DNA from: Anaerococcus vaginalis
GTDB lineage: Bacteria > Bacillota > Clostridia > Tissierellales > Peptoniphilaceae
Direction of reading: 5' to 3'
NCBI GenBank assembly: GCA_018363915.1
Contig: JAGZMY010000004.1
Span: 62,001 to 126,000, forward strand
Length of the DNA stretch: 64,000 nucleotides
This document shows positions 40,826-49,000 of the stretch, piece by piece. Every line of letters begins with the position of its first letter. The stretch's first letter is position 1. The position numbers and the translations under genes were made by a program. The notes beneath the pieces were generated by a model. It saw only the letters and a list, made by a program, of their open reading frames with translations. It was not told the origin of the DNA and did no database searches.

Positions 40826-41047
40826 ATGAAAATTAAAAAAGTATTACCAGTATTAGCATTAACAGTTGCTTTAGTAGGATGTGGAAAAAAAGCTGACACA
40901 ACATCAAACGCTTCAAGCACACCAGCTTCAACAACAACTACAGAAAAAGCTAATTCTAACGCTAGTACAATGGATTCAAACGCAGCAAGCACACCATCAT
41001 CAAACGATGCTAGTACACCTGCTTCAGACGCTGGATCAAATAAATAA
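40826..41047 (+). CDS. Small Ser/Thr-rich lipoprotein
   Basis: This 73-residue protein has a lipoprotein signal peptide (MKIKKVLPVLALTVALVGC), with the lipobox LVGC giving Cys19 as the lipidated residue. The mature 55 residues are low-complexity (Ser, Thr, Ala, Asn, Asp) with repeats of the type AS-T-P-x-S. No fold is expected; it is probably an extended surface peptide. A GGGGG site precedes the ATG. It stands alone between its own promoter and terminator, so it is a separate unit. Function unknown. Confidence 0.8.
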   Translation: MKIKKVLPVLALTVALVGCGKKADTTSNASSTPASTTTTEKANSNASTMDSNAASTPSSNDASTPASDAGSNK

Positions 41048-41060
41048 TTAAATTTTAAAC

Positions 41061-41096
41061 AAAAAAAGAGCAAGAAATTCTTGCTCTTTTTTGTTT
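41061..41096. terminator. Terminator after the small lipoprotein gene
   Basis: AAAAGAGCAAGAA (41064-41076) pairs with TTCTTGCTCTTTT (41078-41090), followed by TTG and more T. The arms are A/T-rich on both sides, so it may act in both directions. Confidence 0.9.
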
Positions 41097-41147
41097 AAAA
41101 TTTTTTAAAAATTAAAAAATTTAAATTATTTTTTTAATAAATTTAAA

Positions 41148-41183
41148 ATCAAAAAAATCATCCTCAAAATATTAGGATGATTT
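41148..41183 (-). terminator. Terminator of veg
   Basis: AAATCATCCT (41155-41164) pairs with AGGATGATTT (41174-41183), and seven T follow on the minus strand. It lies 18 bases after the veg stop codon. Confidence 0.88.
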
Positions 41184-41200
41184 TTTGAATTAATCTATAA

Positions 41201-41440
41201 TTAATTGTTTATTTGTAATCTAACTGTAGATGTTAAAACATCTGAGTAGCTGTATGATACAGTTCTTTCTGCATCAAAATCATTATTTACTTTTATTGTA
41301 AATACACTTGGGAAAGCGTCTAAAATTATACCGCTTTTGGTAACAATTCTTTTTCTACCCTTATCAGCTTTTAAAGTAACTTCTTTTCCTACGTTTTTTT
41401 TAACTTCTGACCTTATTTCACTAACTGATTTAAATTCCAT
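41201..41440 (-). CDS. veg: Veg family protein
   Basis: This 79-residue Sm-like small protein matches Bacillus subtilis Veg: SVSEIRSEVKKNVGKEVTLKADKGRKR, then GIILDAFPSVFTIKV and VSYSYSDVLTSTVRLQI. Veg stimulates biofilm formation in B. subtilis by acting on the SinR pathway, which is probably absent here, so the role may differ. The start at 41440 is chosen for its GGAAGGTGG site; an upstream in-frame extension lacks one. The promoter is very strong, as it is for B. subtilis veg. Confidence 0.92.
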   Translation of the reverse strand: MEFKSVSEIRSEVKKNVGKEVTLKADKGRKRIVTKSGIILDAFPSVFTIKVNNDFDAERTVSYSYSDVLTSTVRLQINN

Positions 41441-41467
41441 ATATCCACCTTCCATGCATTTGTATAT

Positions 41468-41496
41468 ATTATACAACAAAATTGTGGATAAGTCAA
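41468..41496 (-). promoter_or_regulatory. Strong promoter of veg
   Basis: On the minus strand TTGACT (41491-41496) and a perfect TATAAT (41468-41473) are separated by 17 bases, with the start codon 28 bases after the -10 box. Confidence 0.85.
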
Positions 41497-41532
41497 ATTA
41501 GCATAATATTATACGCTAGATTAAAATTCTTG

Positions 41533-42918
41533 TCAAATATTTTTATAAAAGGCTCTGTAAGCTGTAAAGGTTGAGTAGAAGTCTGCTTTTGAAATTAATT
41601 CTATTGGTGCGTGCATAGATATTACTGGTGTTCCACAATCAACTACATCCATTCCATATTCTGCAAGAATATAGGCAATTGTTCCTCCACCACCTTGATC
41701 AACTTTTCCAAGCTCTCCTGTTTGAAAAATTACTCCATCCTTATTAAAAGCAAGTCTAACTTGTGATAAATATTCTGCATCTGCATCATTTGATCCACCT
41801 TTTCCGCCTGAGCCTGTGTATTTTGTTAAGGCAACTCCATGAGAAATTTGAGCTGAGTTTTGACTTTCTGTTGCATCTTTAAAGTTTGGATCTTCTGCCA
41901 AAGTTACGTCAGCTGATAAAACTTTTGAATTTCTCAAAGCTCTTTTAAATTTAATCAAATCAAATTCTTCTTTTAAATTCATAATTTCTAAAAGAGTATT
42001 TTCAAAAAATTGTGAAGTCATTCCTGTTGCTCCGACTGAACCAATCTCTTCCTTGTCAACAAAAAGTCCTACCAAAGTTTTTTTACTTTCTTTTATATCA
42101 AGTAAAGCTCTCAAAGCTGCGTATGAACAAACTCTGTCATCGTGGCCGTGGGAAGCTATCATTGATTTATCAAAACCAACTTCTCTTGCTTTTCCAGCTG
42201 GAACTACTTCAAGTTCTGCTGTTATAAAATCTTCTTCTTCAATTCCATATTTTTCATTTAAAATTTTCAAAATATTTTTCTTTACTGGATTTTCTTTTTC
42301 ATCTAATAGTGGTCTATTGCCAACTATAATTGACAATTGCTCGCCTGTTATAACTTCTTTTGCAGATTTTTCCATCAATTGCCTTGATAAATGTATTAAA
42401 AGCTCTGAGATAAAAAACACTGGCTCATCTTCCTTATCTCCAATTGAAATATCTACTTTTTCTCCATTTTTTGTAAAAACTACTCCGTGAAGGGCAAGGG
42501 GCATATTTGTCCAATTATATTTTTTTACTCCCCCATAATAGTGAGTTTTTAAATAAGCAAGTCCGTTTTCTTCTGTAAGTGGAACAGGTTTTAAATCAAG
42601 CCTTGGCGAATCGATATGACCTCCTACTATTGCAAGCCCTTCTGATAAATCTTCATTTCCTATATGAAACATAGCTACAGCTTTATTTTTATTTACTGCA
42701 TAGATTTTATCGCCAGTCTTTATTTTTCCAGCCTTTATTTTTTCTTCAAGGTCAACATAACCTGCTTTTTTTGCTAAATTTATAATTTCTTTTGCAGCAA
42801 GTCTTTCAGTTTTTCCCTTGTCCAAAAAATCCATATAATCTTTTGAAAGACTTTCTAATTCTTTTTCTTGGTCTTGTGATAAATTTTCCCAGACATTTTT
42901 TCTTTTGTACTCTGTCAT
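41533..42918 (-). CDS. M18-family aminopeptidase
   Basis: This 461-residue dizinc peptidase should remove N-terminal residues from peptides in the cytosol. Metal and catalytic segments are visible: GGHIDSPRLDLKP (His, Asp), DADAEY, FVDKEEIGSVGATGM (general base Glu and metal Glu), SADVTLAEDPNF, and the last ligand in SMHAPIELISK. It follows htpG by 9 bases and so probably shares the CIRCE-controlled transcript. A second M18 enzyme lies at 56105. Confidence 0.92.
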   Translation of the reverse strand: MTEYKRKNVWENLSQDQEKELESLSKDYMDFLDKGKTERLAAKEIINLAKKAGYVDLEEKIKAGKIKTGDKIYAVNKNKAVAMFHIGNEDLSEGLAIVGGHIDSPRLDLKPVPLTEENGLAYLKTHYYGGVKKYNWTNMPLALHGVVFTKNGEKVDISIGDKEDEPVFFISELLIHLSRQLMEKSAKEVITGEQLSIIVGNRPLLDEKENPVKKNILKILNEKYGIEEEDFITAELEVVPAGKAREVGFDKSMIASHGHDDRVCSYAALRALLDIKESKKTLVGLFVDKEEIGSVGATGMTSQFFENTLLEIMNLKEEFDLIKFKRALRNSKVLSADVTLAEDPNFKDATESQNSAQISHGVALTKYTGSGGKGGSNDADAEYLSQVRLAFNKDGVIFQTGELGKVDQGGGGTIAYILAEYGMDVVDCGTPVISMHAPIELISKADFYSTFTAYRAFYKNI

Positions 42919-42927
42919 TTTTTTCTC

Positions 42928-44772
42928 CTAAATTAATTTCCATATATTTTTTGCATACTCAAGAGGATTATCAATTTCAAGTCCTTCTATAAGTTTTGCT
43001 TGGTCAAATAAAATATTTACTATCATTTTAAATTCATCAGAATTTTCTTTCAAATCTTTTTCTAATAGTTCATAGGCCTTGGAATTTTTATTAATTTCTA
43101 AAACTTTCTCCGCCTTTATATCAGGGGCATTTACTTGAGATTTTAAAGTTTTTTCCATCTCAATTGAAACATCTCCCCTTTGTTTTATCATTGAAATTAC
43201 ATCTTCTGATAAATTATCTGAAATTTTTACATCTACTACTTCTTCAGGTAAAATTTCTTTTATTTTTTCAATCAAGTCTTTGTTTTCTTCATTTTCTTCT
43301 TCGTTTTCTTCAACTTGATTTATTGATTTAAAAGGAATTTCCTTGTAAGAATTTAGCATTTTTATCAAAAATTCATCCAATTTTTCATCAAGTAAAAGAA
43401 CATCTCTGTCTTCATCAACTGATTTTAAGGCTGGGGAATTTTTGATTTTTTCTAAATTTTCTCCAACTGTATATAGGATATTTTCATCTGTTGATTTCAA
43501 ATCTTCCTTGTATTCATTTAATGAAATCATTTTGTCTTTTCTGTAGGAATTGAATAATAGTAAATCTTCTAGCCTATCTTTTTTCCCTCCAAATGATTCA
43601 TAAATTGCAACTTTCAAATTGTTACCAAATTCTTTGAAAAATATTTGGTATTTTTCCCTATCATTTTTCATCAAATCCATTAAGTGAGATCTGATTTTAT
43701 TATTTATTTGTTTGGCAATAAATCTTAGTTCTCTTGTTTCTTGAAGGGTTTCTCTTGAAATATTTAGGGAAATATCGTCACTTTCAACAACTCCCTTCGC
43801 AAAAGAAAATTCATCTTCAAGTAAATCTTCGTGCCTATCTTTTATTTTTACTCCTGATGAATAAAGTTGTAGGCCCTTTTGATAATCTTTTGAATAAAAA
43901 TCAAAAGGTGCTTTTCTTGGAATATAAATTATTGCCCTAAATTCAACAGTTCCTTCTATGTTTAAATGAATCCATGATAAAGGATCATCAAAACCAAATC
44001 CTTGGTCCTTGTAGAAATTTATATAATCTTCATCAGTCAAATCATTTTTTGATTTTTTCCAAATTGGAATTTCAGAATTTAAAATTTCTACTTCCTTATA
44101 ATCTTCATATTCTGGATTTTCATCAGTAGAATCTTTAGTTTTTCTTGACTTTGTAACTTCCATTTTGATTGGGTATCTGATGTAATTTGAATATTTTCTT
44201 ACAAGTTCTTTGATTTTATATTGGTCAAGATAAATATCATAGTTTTCATCTTCTGTATTTTCTTTTAAAAATAAGGTAATATCTGTTCCATTTTCTTTTT
44301 TGTCGGATTTTTCAATTTCATAGCTTTCGGCATTTTCACTTATCCATTTATAAGCTTGGTCATCTTTTTTGGTATTTACAATAATTTTTTTGCTTACCAT
44401 AAAGGCTGAATAAAATCCAACTCCAAATTGTCCAATCAAATTATTTAAATCTTCGCTTTCAATTTCTTTTTTGAAAATTTCTGTACCAGATTTTGCAATT
44501 GTTCCAAGATTTTCTTCCAAATCTTTTTCATCCATCCCAATTCCAGTATCCCTTATGGTTAAAGATCTTTCTTCCTTGTTTGGAATAATTTCAATATAAT
44601 AATCTTTTTTGTCTACGTTTTTGTCTGATTTTAAATCTTTATAATATAATTTATCAATAGCATCTGAGCCGTTTGATATTAATTCTCTAAGAAAAATATC
44701 CTTGTTTGTATAGATTGAATTTATCATCAAATCCATTACTTTTTTGGCTTCTGCTTTAAATTCTTTTTTCAT
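42928..44772 (-). CDS. htpG: Molecular chaperone HtpG (Hsp90)
   Basis: This 614-residue ATP-driven chaperone has the GHKL ATPase domain at the N-terminus (NKDIFLRELISNGSDAIDKL, then DTGIGM and GTIAKSGT and GQFGVGFYSAFMV), a middle domain (NLNISRETLQETRELRFI), and a C-terminal dimerisation domain. A GGAGG site precedes the ATG. The CIRCE repeat at 44782-44808 abuts it, so the HrcA repressor should control it, in contrast to B. subtilis where htpG is not under CIRCE. Confidence 0.98.
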   Translation of the reverse strand: MKKEFKAEAKKVMDLMINSIYTNKDIFLRELISNGSDAIDKLYYKDLKSDKNVDKKDYYIEIIPNKEERSLTIRDTGIGMDEKDLEENLGTIAKSGTEIFKKEIESEDLNNLIGQFGVGFYSAFMVSKKIIVNTKKDDQAYKWISENAESYEIEKSDKKENGTDITLFLKENTEDENYDIYLDQYKIKELVRKYSNYIRYPIKMEVTKSRKTKDSTDENPEYEDYKEVEILNSEIPIWKKSKNDLTDEDYINFYKDQGFGFDDPLSWIHLNIEGTVEFRAIIYIPRKAPFDFYSKDYQKGLQLYSSGVKIKDRHEDLLEDEFSFAKGVVESDDISLNISRETLQETRELRFIAKQINNKIRSHLMDLMKNDREKYQIFFKEFGNNLKVAIYESFGGKKDRLEDLLLFNSYRKDKMISLNEYKEDLKSTDENILYTVGENLEKIKNSPALKSVDEDRDVLLLDEKLDEFLIKMLNSYKEIPFKSINQVEENEEENEENKDLIEKIKEILPEEVVDVKISDNLSEDVISMIKQRGDVSIEMEKTLKSQVNAPDIKAEKVLEINKNSKAYELLEKDLKENSDEFKMIVNILFDQAKLIEGLEIDNPLEYAKNIWKLI

Positions 44773-44781
44773 AAATCCTCC

Positions 44782-44808
44782 TTAGCACTTTAAGTTGCTG
44801 ACTGCTAA
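44782..44808 (-). promoter_or_regulatory. CIRCE element (HrcA operator) in front of htpG
   Basis: On the minus strand the sequence TTAGCAGTC-N9-AAGTGCTAA differs from the CIRCE consensus TTAGCACTC-N9-GAGTGCTAA at one position in each arm. It starts one base after the -10 box and ends directly at the GGAGG site, the usual position of CIRCE at heat-shock genes. Confidence 0.9.
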
Positions 44809-44809
44809 T

Positions 44810-44837
44810 ATTATACTTAATCTAAAATTTTTTTCAA
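44810..44837 (-). promoter_or_regulatory. Promoter of htpG
   Basis: TTGAAA (44832-44837), a 16-base spacer and a perfect TATAAT (44810-44815) lie on the minus strand just before CIRCE. The start of transcription falls inside CIRCE. Confidence 0.75.
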
Positions 44838-45163
44838 TTTTCTAAATCTTTGGCAAGGCTGAATATTTCAGCTTGAATTTTAATTTTTTCCCTTTTTATT
44901 TTTTCAATTTCCTCATTTTGTTTTTTTGAAATTAAAATCGACTGGGCAAAATTTGAAATAATAAAAACTCCAACAAAAACCATAATTTTTGTAGGCGTTT
45001 TTGTCTTAGCCAAAGATATAATTAATAAAAAAATCAAAGAAAAAATTAAAGATTTAAGAAAAAATGAAAAAAATGAATTTTTCTTTTTTATTTTTTCCAA
45101 ATTTTCATCTAGATCTTGGAGTTTTTCCCTTAATTCCATAATATTTTTTAAATTTTTCTCATT
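44834..45163 (-). CDS. Small membrane protein with N-terminal coiled coil
   Basis: This 109-residue protein has a coiled coil (NIMELREKLQDLDENLEKIKK), two adjacent membrane helices (about 33-82) and a second charged helix (KKQNEEIEKIKREKIKIQAEIF). The start at 45163 has a GGTGAT site 6 bases upstream; an earlier in-frame ATG does not. I do not recognise the family. The htpG -35 box lies inside its last codons. Confidence 0.6.
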   Translation of the reverse strand, partial: NEKNLKNIMELREKLQDLDENLEKIKKKNSFFSFFLKSLIFSLIFLLIISLAKTKTPTKIMVFVGVFIISNFAQSILISKKQNEEIEKIKREKIKIQAEIFSLAKDLEN

Positions 45164-45209
45164 CATAACATCACCAAAATAATTGTACCCCAATTCCTAG
45201 TATTTTACT

Positions 45210-45238
45210 TTGATTTTTAATTTCTCTTATAGTAAAAT
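45210..45238 (+). promoter_or_regulatory. Promoter of the DUF1858 gene
   Basis: TTGATT (45210-45215), 17 bases, and TAAAAT (45233-45238), followed by an AAAGGAGG site at about 45252-45259. Confidence 0.65.
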
Positions 45239-45265
45239 AAATTTTAGACATAAAGGAGGGTTTTT

Positions 45266-45481
45266 ATGGCTTTAGAAGATAGAAAAAAAGAGAAGGTGGA
45301 AATCACACACGATATGTTAATCGGAGATATAATCCAAGCAAAACCAGAATCAATTAACACTTTCCTTTCAATAGGAATGGGTTGTATTGCTTGTCCTTCA
45401 TCTTTGTACGAAACCTTAGATGAAGCTTGTATGGTTCACGGAATTGATCCAGATTTCTTGCTTGAAAAATTAAATAAATAA
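45266..45481 (+). CDS. DUF1858 domain protein
   Basis: This 71-residue protein consists of one DUF1858 domain (ITHDMLIGDIIQAKPESINTFLSIGMGC then IACPSSLYETLDEAC). The Cys pair in GMGCIACPSS is typical of the family, which is often found next to redox and hybrid-cluster proteins. It probably binds a metal or takes part in thiol chemistry; no partner lies next to it here. It is a monocistronic gene between its own promoter and terminator. Confidence 0.88.
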   Translation: MALEDRKKEKVEITHDMLIGDIIQAKPESINTFLSIGMGCIACPSSLYETLDEACMVHGIDPDFLLEKLNK

Positions 45482-45483
45482 AT

Positions 45484-45527
45484 AATAAAAAAAGACTTTT
45501 GCAAATACCAATGCAAAAGTCTTTTTT
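45484..45527. terminator. Bidirectional terminator between convergent genes
   Basis: AAAAGACTTTTGCA (45490-45503) pairs with TGCAAAAGTCTTTT (45512-45525). A and T runs flank the stem on both sides, so it serves both the DUF1858 gene and the symporter gene that ends at 45534. Confidence 0.92.
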
Positions 45528-45533
45528 GATTTT

Positions 45534-46943
45534 TTAATTTTTTTCAAAATATTTTTCCCACTTATTATCATAAGTCCAAAAATAATTTCCTTTTTTTTCT
45601 GAATCCTTGTACTTATCAAAATCATTTAAAATTTTCCTATAAGTCTTGCTCATTATAATCAGTGCCAATATATTTGGAACAACCATTAAAGCATTTGCTG
45701 TATCAGCAACCGACCAGGCAAATTTCAAACCACCGATTGAGCCTAGATAGCAAAAAATAATATAAATATATTTGAATAAATCAGAAAGTTTACTTGAGCC
45801 TGTCAAATATTTTACACATCTTTGCCCATAATAGCACCAAGAAACTGCCGTTGTAAAAGCAAATAACACTAAAGCCAAAGAAACCAAATATTTTCCCCAA
45901 AAAATTGATTTTGAAAATGATGCAGCCGTAAGGGCAGCACCTTCAAGGCCTTGTGTTTTATAAATTCCACTTGTAATAATTACAAGAGCTGTCATGGTAC
46001 AAATTATCATTGAAGAAATAAAAACTTCAATCGCTCCCCACATTCCTTGTCTAATTGGATGGTCGGTATGACTTGTTGCATGAGCCATGGGTGCTGTGCC
46101 AAGACCTGCTTCATTTGAAAAAATCCCTCTAGCAAGCCCCCACCTAATAGAAATTAAAATCCCAGAGCCTGTTGCTCCTCCTGCAAAAGCTTTTGGATTA
46201 AAAGCCCCAATAATAATTTCTTTAAAAGCTGGAATTAAATTTTCAATTTGCAAAATAAGAATCAAAATACAAGCTACAATATAAAAAACTGACATTATAG
46301 GCACAATTTTTGATGCAAAAGCTCCAATTCTTTTTATTCCACCAACAAGAACCAAAAGCATAAAAATAACGATTAAAATTCCACCAAGATGCAAATTTAA
46401 ACCAGTCATAGCATTTAAAGATTCAGAAATAGAATTTGATTGAACCAAAGCTCCTGTTCCAATAATTGCAATAAAAGCAAAAAACGAAAAAATTTTCGCC
46501 AAGATTTTTGAGCCAGTTCCCTTTTCGATATAATACATTGGTCCGCCAATATATTTTCCATCATCATCTGAAACTCTTGTAGCAACAGCCATAGTAACTT
46601 CAACCATTTTTGTTGTCATACAAATAAAACTTGCAATCCACATCCAAAAAATCGCCCCAGCGCCACCAAATCCAATTGCTGTTGCAACTCCTACAATATT
46701 TCCAGCTCCAATCGTTCCAGCAAGAGCAGTCGAAACCGCCTCAAAAGGAGAAATAGAATTTTCATCAGATTTTGAATCCTTAACAAGTCTTCCAAAAGTA
46801 TTTTTAAAAATATAAGAAAAATTTTTAAAAACCCAAAAATTTGACCTATAATTTAAAACTATTCCTCCAAAAATCAAGACGATAATCATAGGATAACCCC
46901 ACAAAAAATCGCCCAACTTAGCATTTAATTTTATAATTTCCAA
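45534..46943 (-). CDS. Alanine/glycine:sodium symporter (AGCS family)
   Basis: This 469-residue permease has about eleven membrane helices. Family signatures are FEAVSTALAGTIGAGNIVGVATAI, GGPMYYIEKGTG and WGLARGIFSNEAGLGTAPMAHA. It imports alanine or glycine with sodium. The start is TTG at 46943, with AGAGG 10 bases upstream. No clear promoter or riboswitch was seen in the 160 bases before it. It stands alone. Confidence 0.94.
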   Translation of the reverse strand: MEIIKLNAKLGDFLWGYPMIIVLIFGGIVLNYRSNFWVFKNFSYIFKNTFGRLVKDSKSDENSISPFEAVSTALAGTIGAGNIVGVATAIGFGGAGAIFWMWIASFICMTTKMVEVTMAVATRVSDDDGKYIGGPMYYIEKGTGSKILAKIFSFFAFIAIIGTGALVQSNSISESLNAMTGLNLHLGGILIVIFMLLVLVGGIKRIGAFASKIVPIMSVFYIVACILILILQIENLIPAFKEIIIGAFNPKAFAGGATGSGILISIRWGLARGIFSNEAGLGTAPMAHATSHTDHPIRQGMWGAIEVFISSMIICTMTALVIITSGIYKTQGLEGAALTAASFSKSIFWGKYLVSLALVLFAFTTAVSWCYYGQRCVKYLTGSSKLSDLFKYIYIIFCYLGSIGGLKFAWSVADTANALMVVPNILALIIMSKTYRKILNDFDKYKDSEKKGNYFWTYDNKWEKYFEKN

Positions 46944-47102
46944 AACGGACTAACCTCTTTCTAATTAATATAAGTTTATTCTTATTATTATAAAGGTTTT
47001 TTAAAAAAATAAAATAATAATTTATATTTTTTCCATTAAAAAAATTTTTATCCTATAAAAAATCAAAAATTTTTCCTTGATTTAAACTATCTAAGCTCTA
47101 AA

Positions 47103-47630
47103 TCAAATTTGCGCTAGGCTTCTTGCAAAATTTTTATTATACATGCTCATAACTTTATCAAAAAATAAGCCTACAAAAATATTTATGCCAGCAGTTGGAA
47201 GAACTAGGCTTACAAACATTAATTTTATACCAAATCCTTCTGGTAAAGCTCCTGCTATATTCATCAAAAATAAAAATACAAGTCCAGATACTGCTGTTCC
47301 AAGAAAATATAGGCTCCCAATCGAAAAAATATTTTCTATTTTTATTTTTTCAAAAAATTTTACAGAAAAATATACAAATAAGGATGAAATAATTTTATCT
47401 ATAATATTTGGCACAAAACCTCCTGGCGCACTCGTTGTAATACCTGCCAAAATTCCACCAGCAAGACCTACTGCAAGTGAAATTTTAAAATCCTTATTTA
47501 AAATAATAATTGTAAAAACACACACCAACATAAAATCAGGTTTTACCATTCCCACAAAGCCCGGTATCAAATGAAGTATTGTTCCTATTGCAAGTAAAAT
47601 TGACGCTTGAGTTATAGTTTTTGTTTTCAT
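47103..47630 (-). CDS. trpP: Tryptophan transporter TrpP
   Basis: This 175-residue membrane protein has about five to six helices and matches B. subtilis TrpP/YhaG: TQASILLAIGTILHLIPGFVGMVKPDFML and LAVGLAGGILAGITTSAPGGFVPNIIDK. The start at 47630 has an AAAGGAGA site and gives the family's length; the preceding in-frame extension lies in the T-box terminator. A tryptophan T-box controls it, which supports the substrate assignment. Confidence 0.93.
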   Translation of the reverse strand: MKTKTITQASILLAIGTILHLIPGFVGMVKPDFMLVCVFTIIILNKDFKISLAVGLAGGILAGITTSAPGGFVPNIIDKIISSLFVYFSVKFFEKIKIENIFSIGSLYFLGTAVSGLVFLFLMNIAGALPEGFGIKLMFVSLVLPTAGINIFVGLFFDKVMSMYNKNFARSLAQI

Positions 47631-47664
47631 GATTTTCTCCTTTAATTTTTTTAAAATTTTCCAA

Positions 47665-47698
47665 TAAAAAAACCACTTACTCCAAAGGAGCAAATGGT
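47665..47698 (-). terminator. T-box regulated terminator of trpP
   Basis: AACCATTTGCTCC pairs with the GGAGTAAGTGGTT side (47671-47698) around a short loop, followed by a T run. Its 5' arm region is next to the T-box sequence, so the antiterminator can compete with it. Confidence 0.9.
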
Positions 47699-47968
47699 TG
47701 AATTCGCGGTGCCATCCTTTTTATGTAAAATAAATTTCAACAAATTAATAAATCCTACATATCTTTATTCTGATACTAATTTAAAATAATTTCATATCAT
47801 ATCCCTATAACGTGGGAAGACGGCCTCGGGTACTTTTTTCACCTTAGCACTCTCAGATCCATTCGGTTTTACTTCTTTGCTTGTTTCCACCACACACAAG
47901 CTCTCTATAAAAGATTTATAAAACTTACTTACTTCTGATCAAAGTTTTATTATTTTAACTTATAAGTT
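47671..47968 (-). ncRNA. Tryptophan-specific T-box riboswitch
   Basis: The leader carries the T-box sequence GGATGGCACCGCG (47705-47717), a Stem I region starting AGAGAGCTTGTGTGTGGTGG, and a specifier context GAA-TGG-ATCTGAGAG in which TGG (47859-47861) is the tryptophan codon. Uncharged tRNA-Trp should pair at both sites and allow transcription of trpP. The terminator at 47665-47698 is the alternative fold. Confidence 0.93.
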
Positions 47969-49000
47969 ATTTTGATTATATATTGAATTTATATTTTTGT
48001 CAAATACTTTGTTAAAGTCAATATAAGCTCCCATAAATTCAAAATCTCTAGTATTTTCATATAAAAAATCCAAAAGACTCCTAATTCTTTTCTCTTTAAT
48101 AGATCCTTCAAAGTCAAAATAAAATACAAATTCAAAATCAGAACCAGGAATTGGAGAAGATTCAAGCTTAGTCATATTTACACCCAAAATTTTAAATTTT
48201 TCTACGATATTAATAAGAGATCCCGGCTTATCAAAAGCTTTTAGTCTTACAGAAATTTTGTTTGCCTTTTCATAAATTTTTAAATTTTTAGACACTATAA
48301 TAAATCTTGTATAATTATTTGATTCATTTTGAATATTTTCGTCAATTATTTTTAGTTTATAAACATTAGCACAGAATTTTGAGCCAATAGCTCCAAGTTT
48401 TTTATTATTTTTTTCTTTTATATATTTGCTCGCAAGTGCCGTATTATAATATTCTTTTTGAATAAATCTGTGTTTATTTATATATTTTCCACATTGACCT
48501 AGAGCTTGCGGATGAGAATAAACTGTTTTTATATCAGAAAGTGTTGCATCTAAATGTCCCAACAAATAATGATTTATATCTAGCTTATAATTTCCAATTA
48601 TAAAAAAATTTCTTTCAAGCATTAGATTATAAACTTCTTTGACCGAACCAAAAGATGAATTTTCTAAAGGCAAAATTCCAAAATCACATATATTTTCATC
48701 TATTGCATCAAGAATTTGGTCAAATTTTTTGTAATAATTTATTTTACCTTTAGGAAAAATAATATGGGAAACTTGATCGGCATAAGAGCCTTTTGCCCCT
48801 CCTACAGCAATTTTTCCTTCTTTAGGAAAAATTTCTCTTATAAATTTATCTTGTAAATATTTCGAAAATTTTCCATCACAAAGGCTCATCATATAATCTT
48901 TATATTTTTCTTTTACAAATTTATCAAGATTTTCCAAATCTTCTTTTTTATAATTTTCTTTTTCTAAATTTTTAATAATTTTTTCAATATTTTCATTCAT
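47960..49000 (-). CDS. pheA: Prephenate dehydratase with ACT domain
   Basis: This 346-residue enzyme makes phenylpyruvate for phenylalanine. The dehydratase domain (about 62-240) shows GGAKGSYADQVS, FGILPLENSSFGSV, VYSHPQALGQC and the catalytic NYTRFIIVSK. An ACT domain follows (about 246-320) with KPGSLINIVEKF and KLESSPIPGSDFEFVFY, which fits feedback by phenylalanine. The first 60 residues sit where bifunctional proteins carry chorismate mutase, but the mutase motifs are not recognisable. It overlaps aroC by 8 bases and carries the trpP promoter in its last codons. Confidence 0.92.
   Translation of the reverse strand: MNENIEKIIKNLEKENYKKEDLENLDKFVKEKYKDYMMSLCDGKFSKYLQDKFIREIFPKEGKIAVGGAKGSYADQVSHIIFPKGKINYYKKFDQILDAIDENICDFGILPLENSSFGSVKEVYNLMLERNFFIIGNYKLDINHYLLGHLDATLSDIKTVYSHPQALGQCGKYINKHRFIQKEYYNTALASKYIKEKNNKKLGAIGSKFCANVYKLKIIDENIQNESNNYTRFIIVSKNLKIYEKANKISVRLKAFDKPGSLINIVEKFKILGVNMTKLESSPIPGSDFEFVFYFDFEGSIKEKRIRSLLDFLYENTRDFEFMGAYIDFNKVFDKNINSIYNQNNL
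47975..48003 (-). promoter_or_regulatory. Perfect-consensus promoter of the trpP T-box transcript
   Basis: On the minus strand TTGACA (47998-48003), 17 bases and TATAAT (47975-47980) match the consensus exactly. The promoter lies inside the last codons of pheA, so trpP is expressed separately from the aroF operon. Confidence 0.88.

Noticed and set aside
41499..41518. Near-palindrome TAGC(A/G)TA...TA(C/T)GCTA between the M18 gene and the veg promoter, considered as a terminator
   Set aside because: It has mismatches in the centre and no T run, so I could not support a function.
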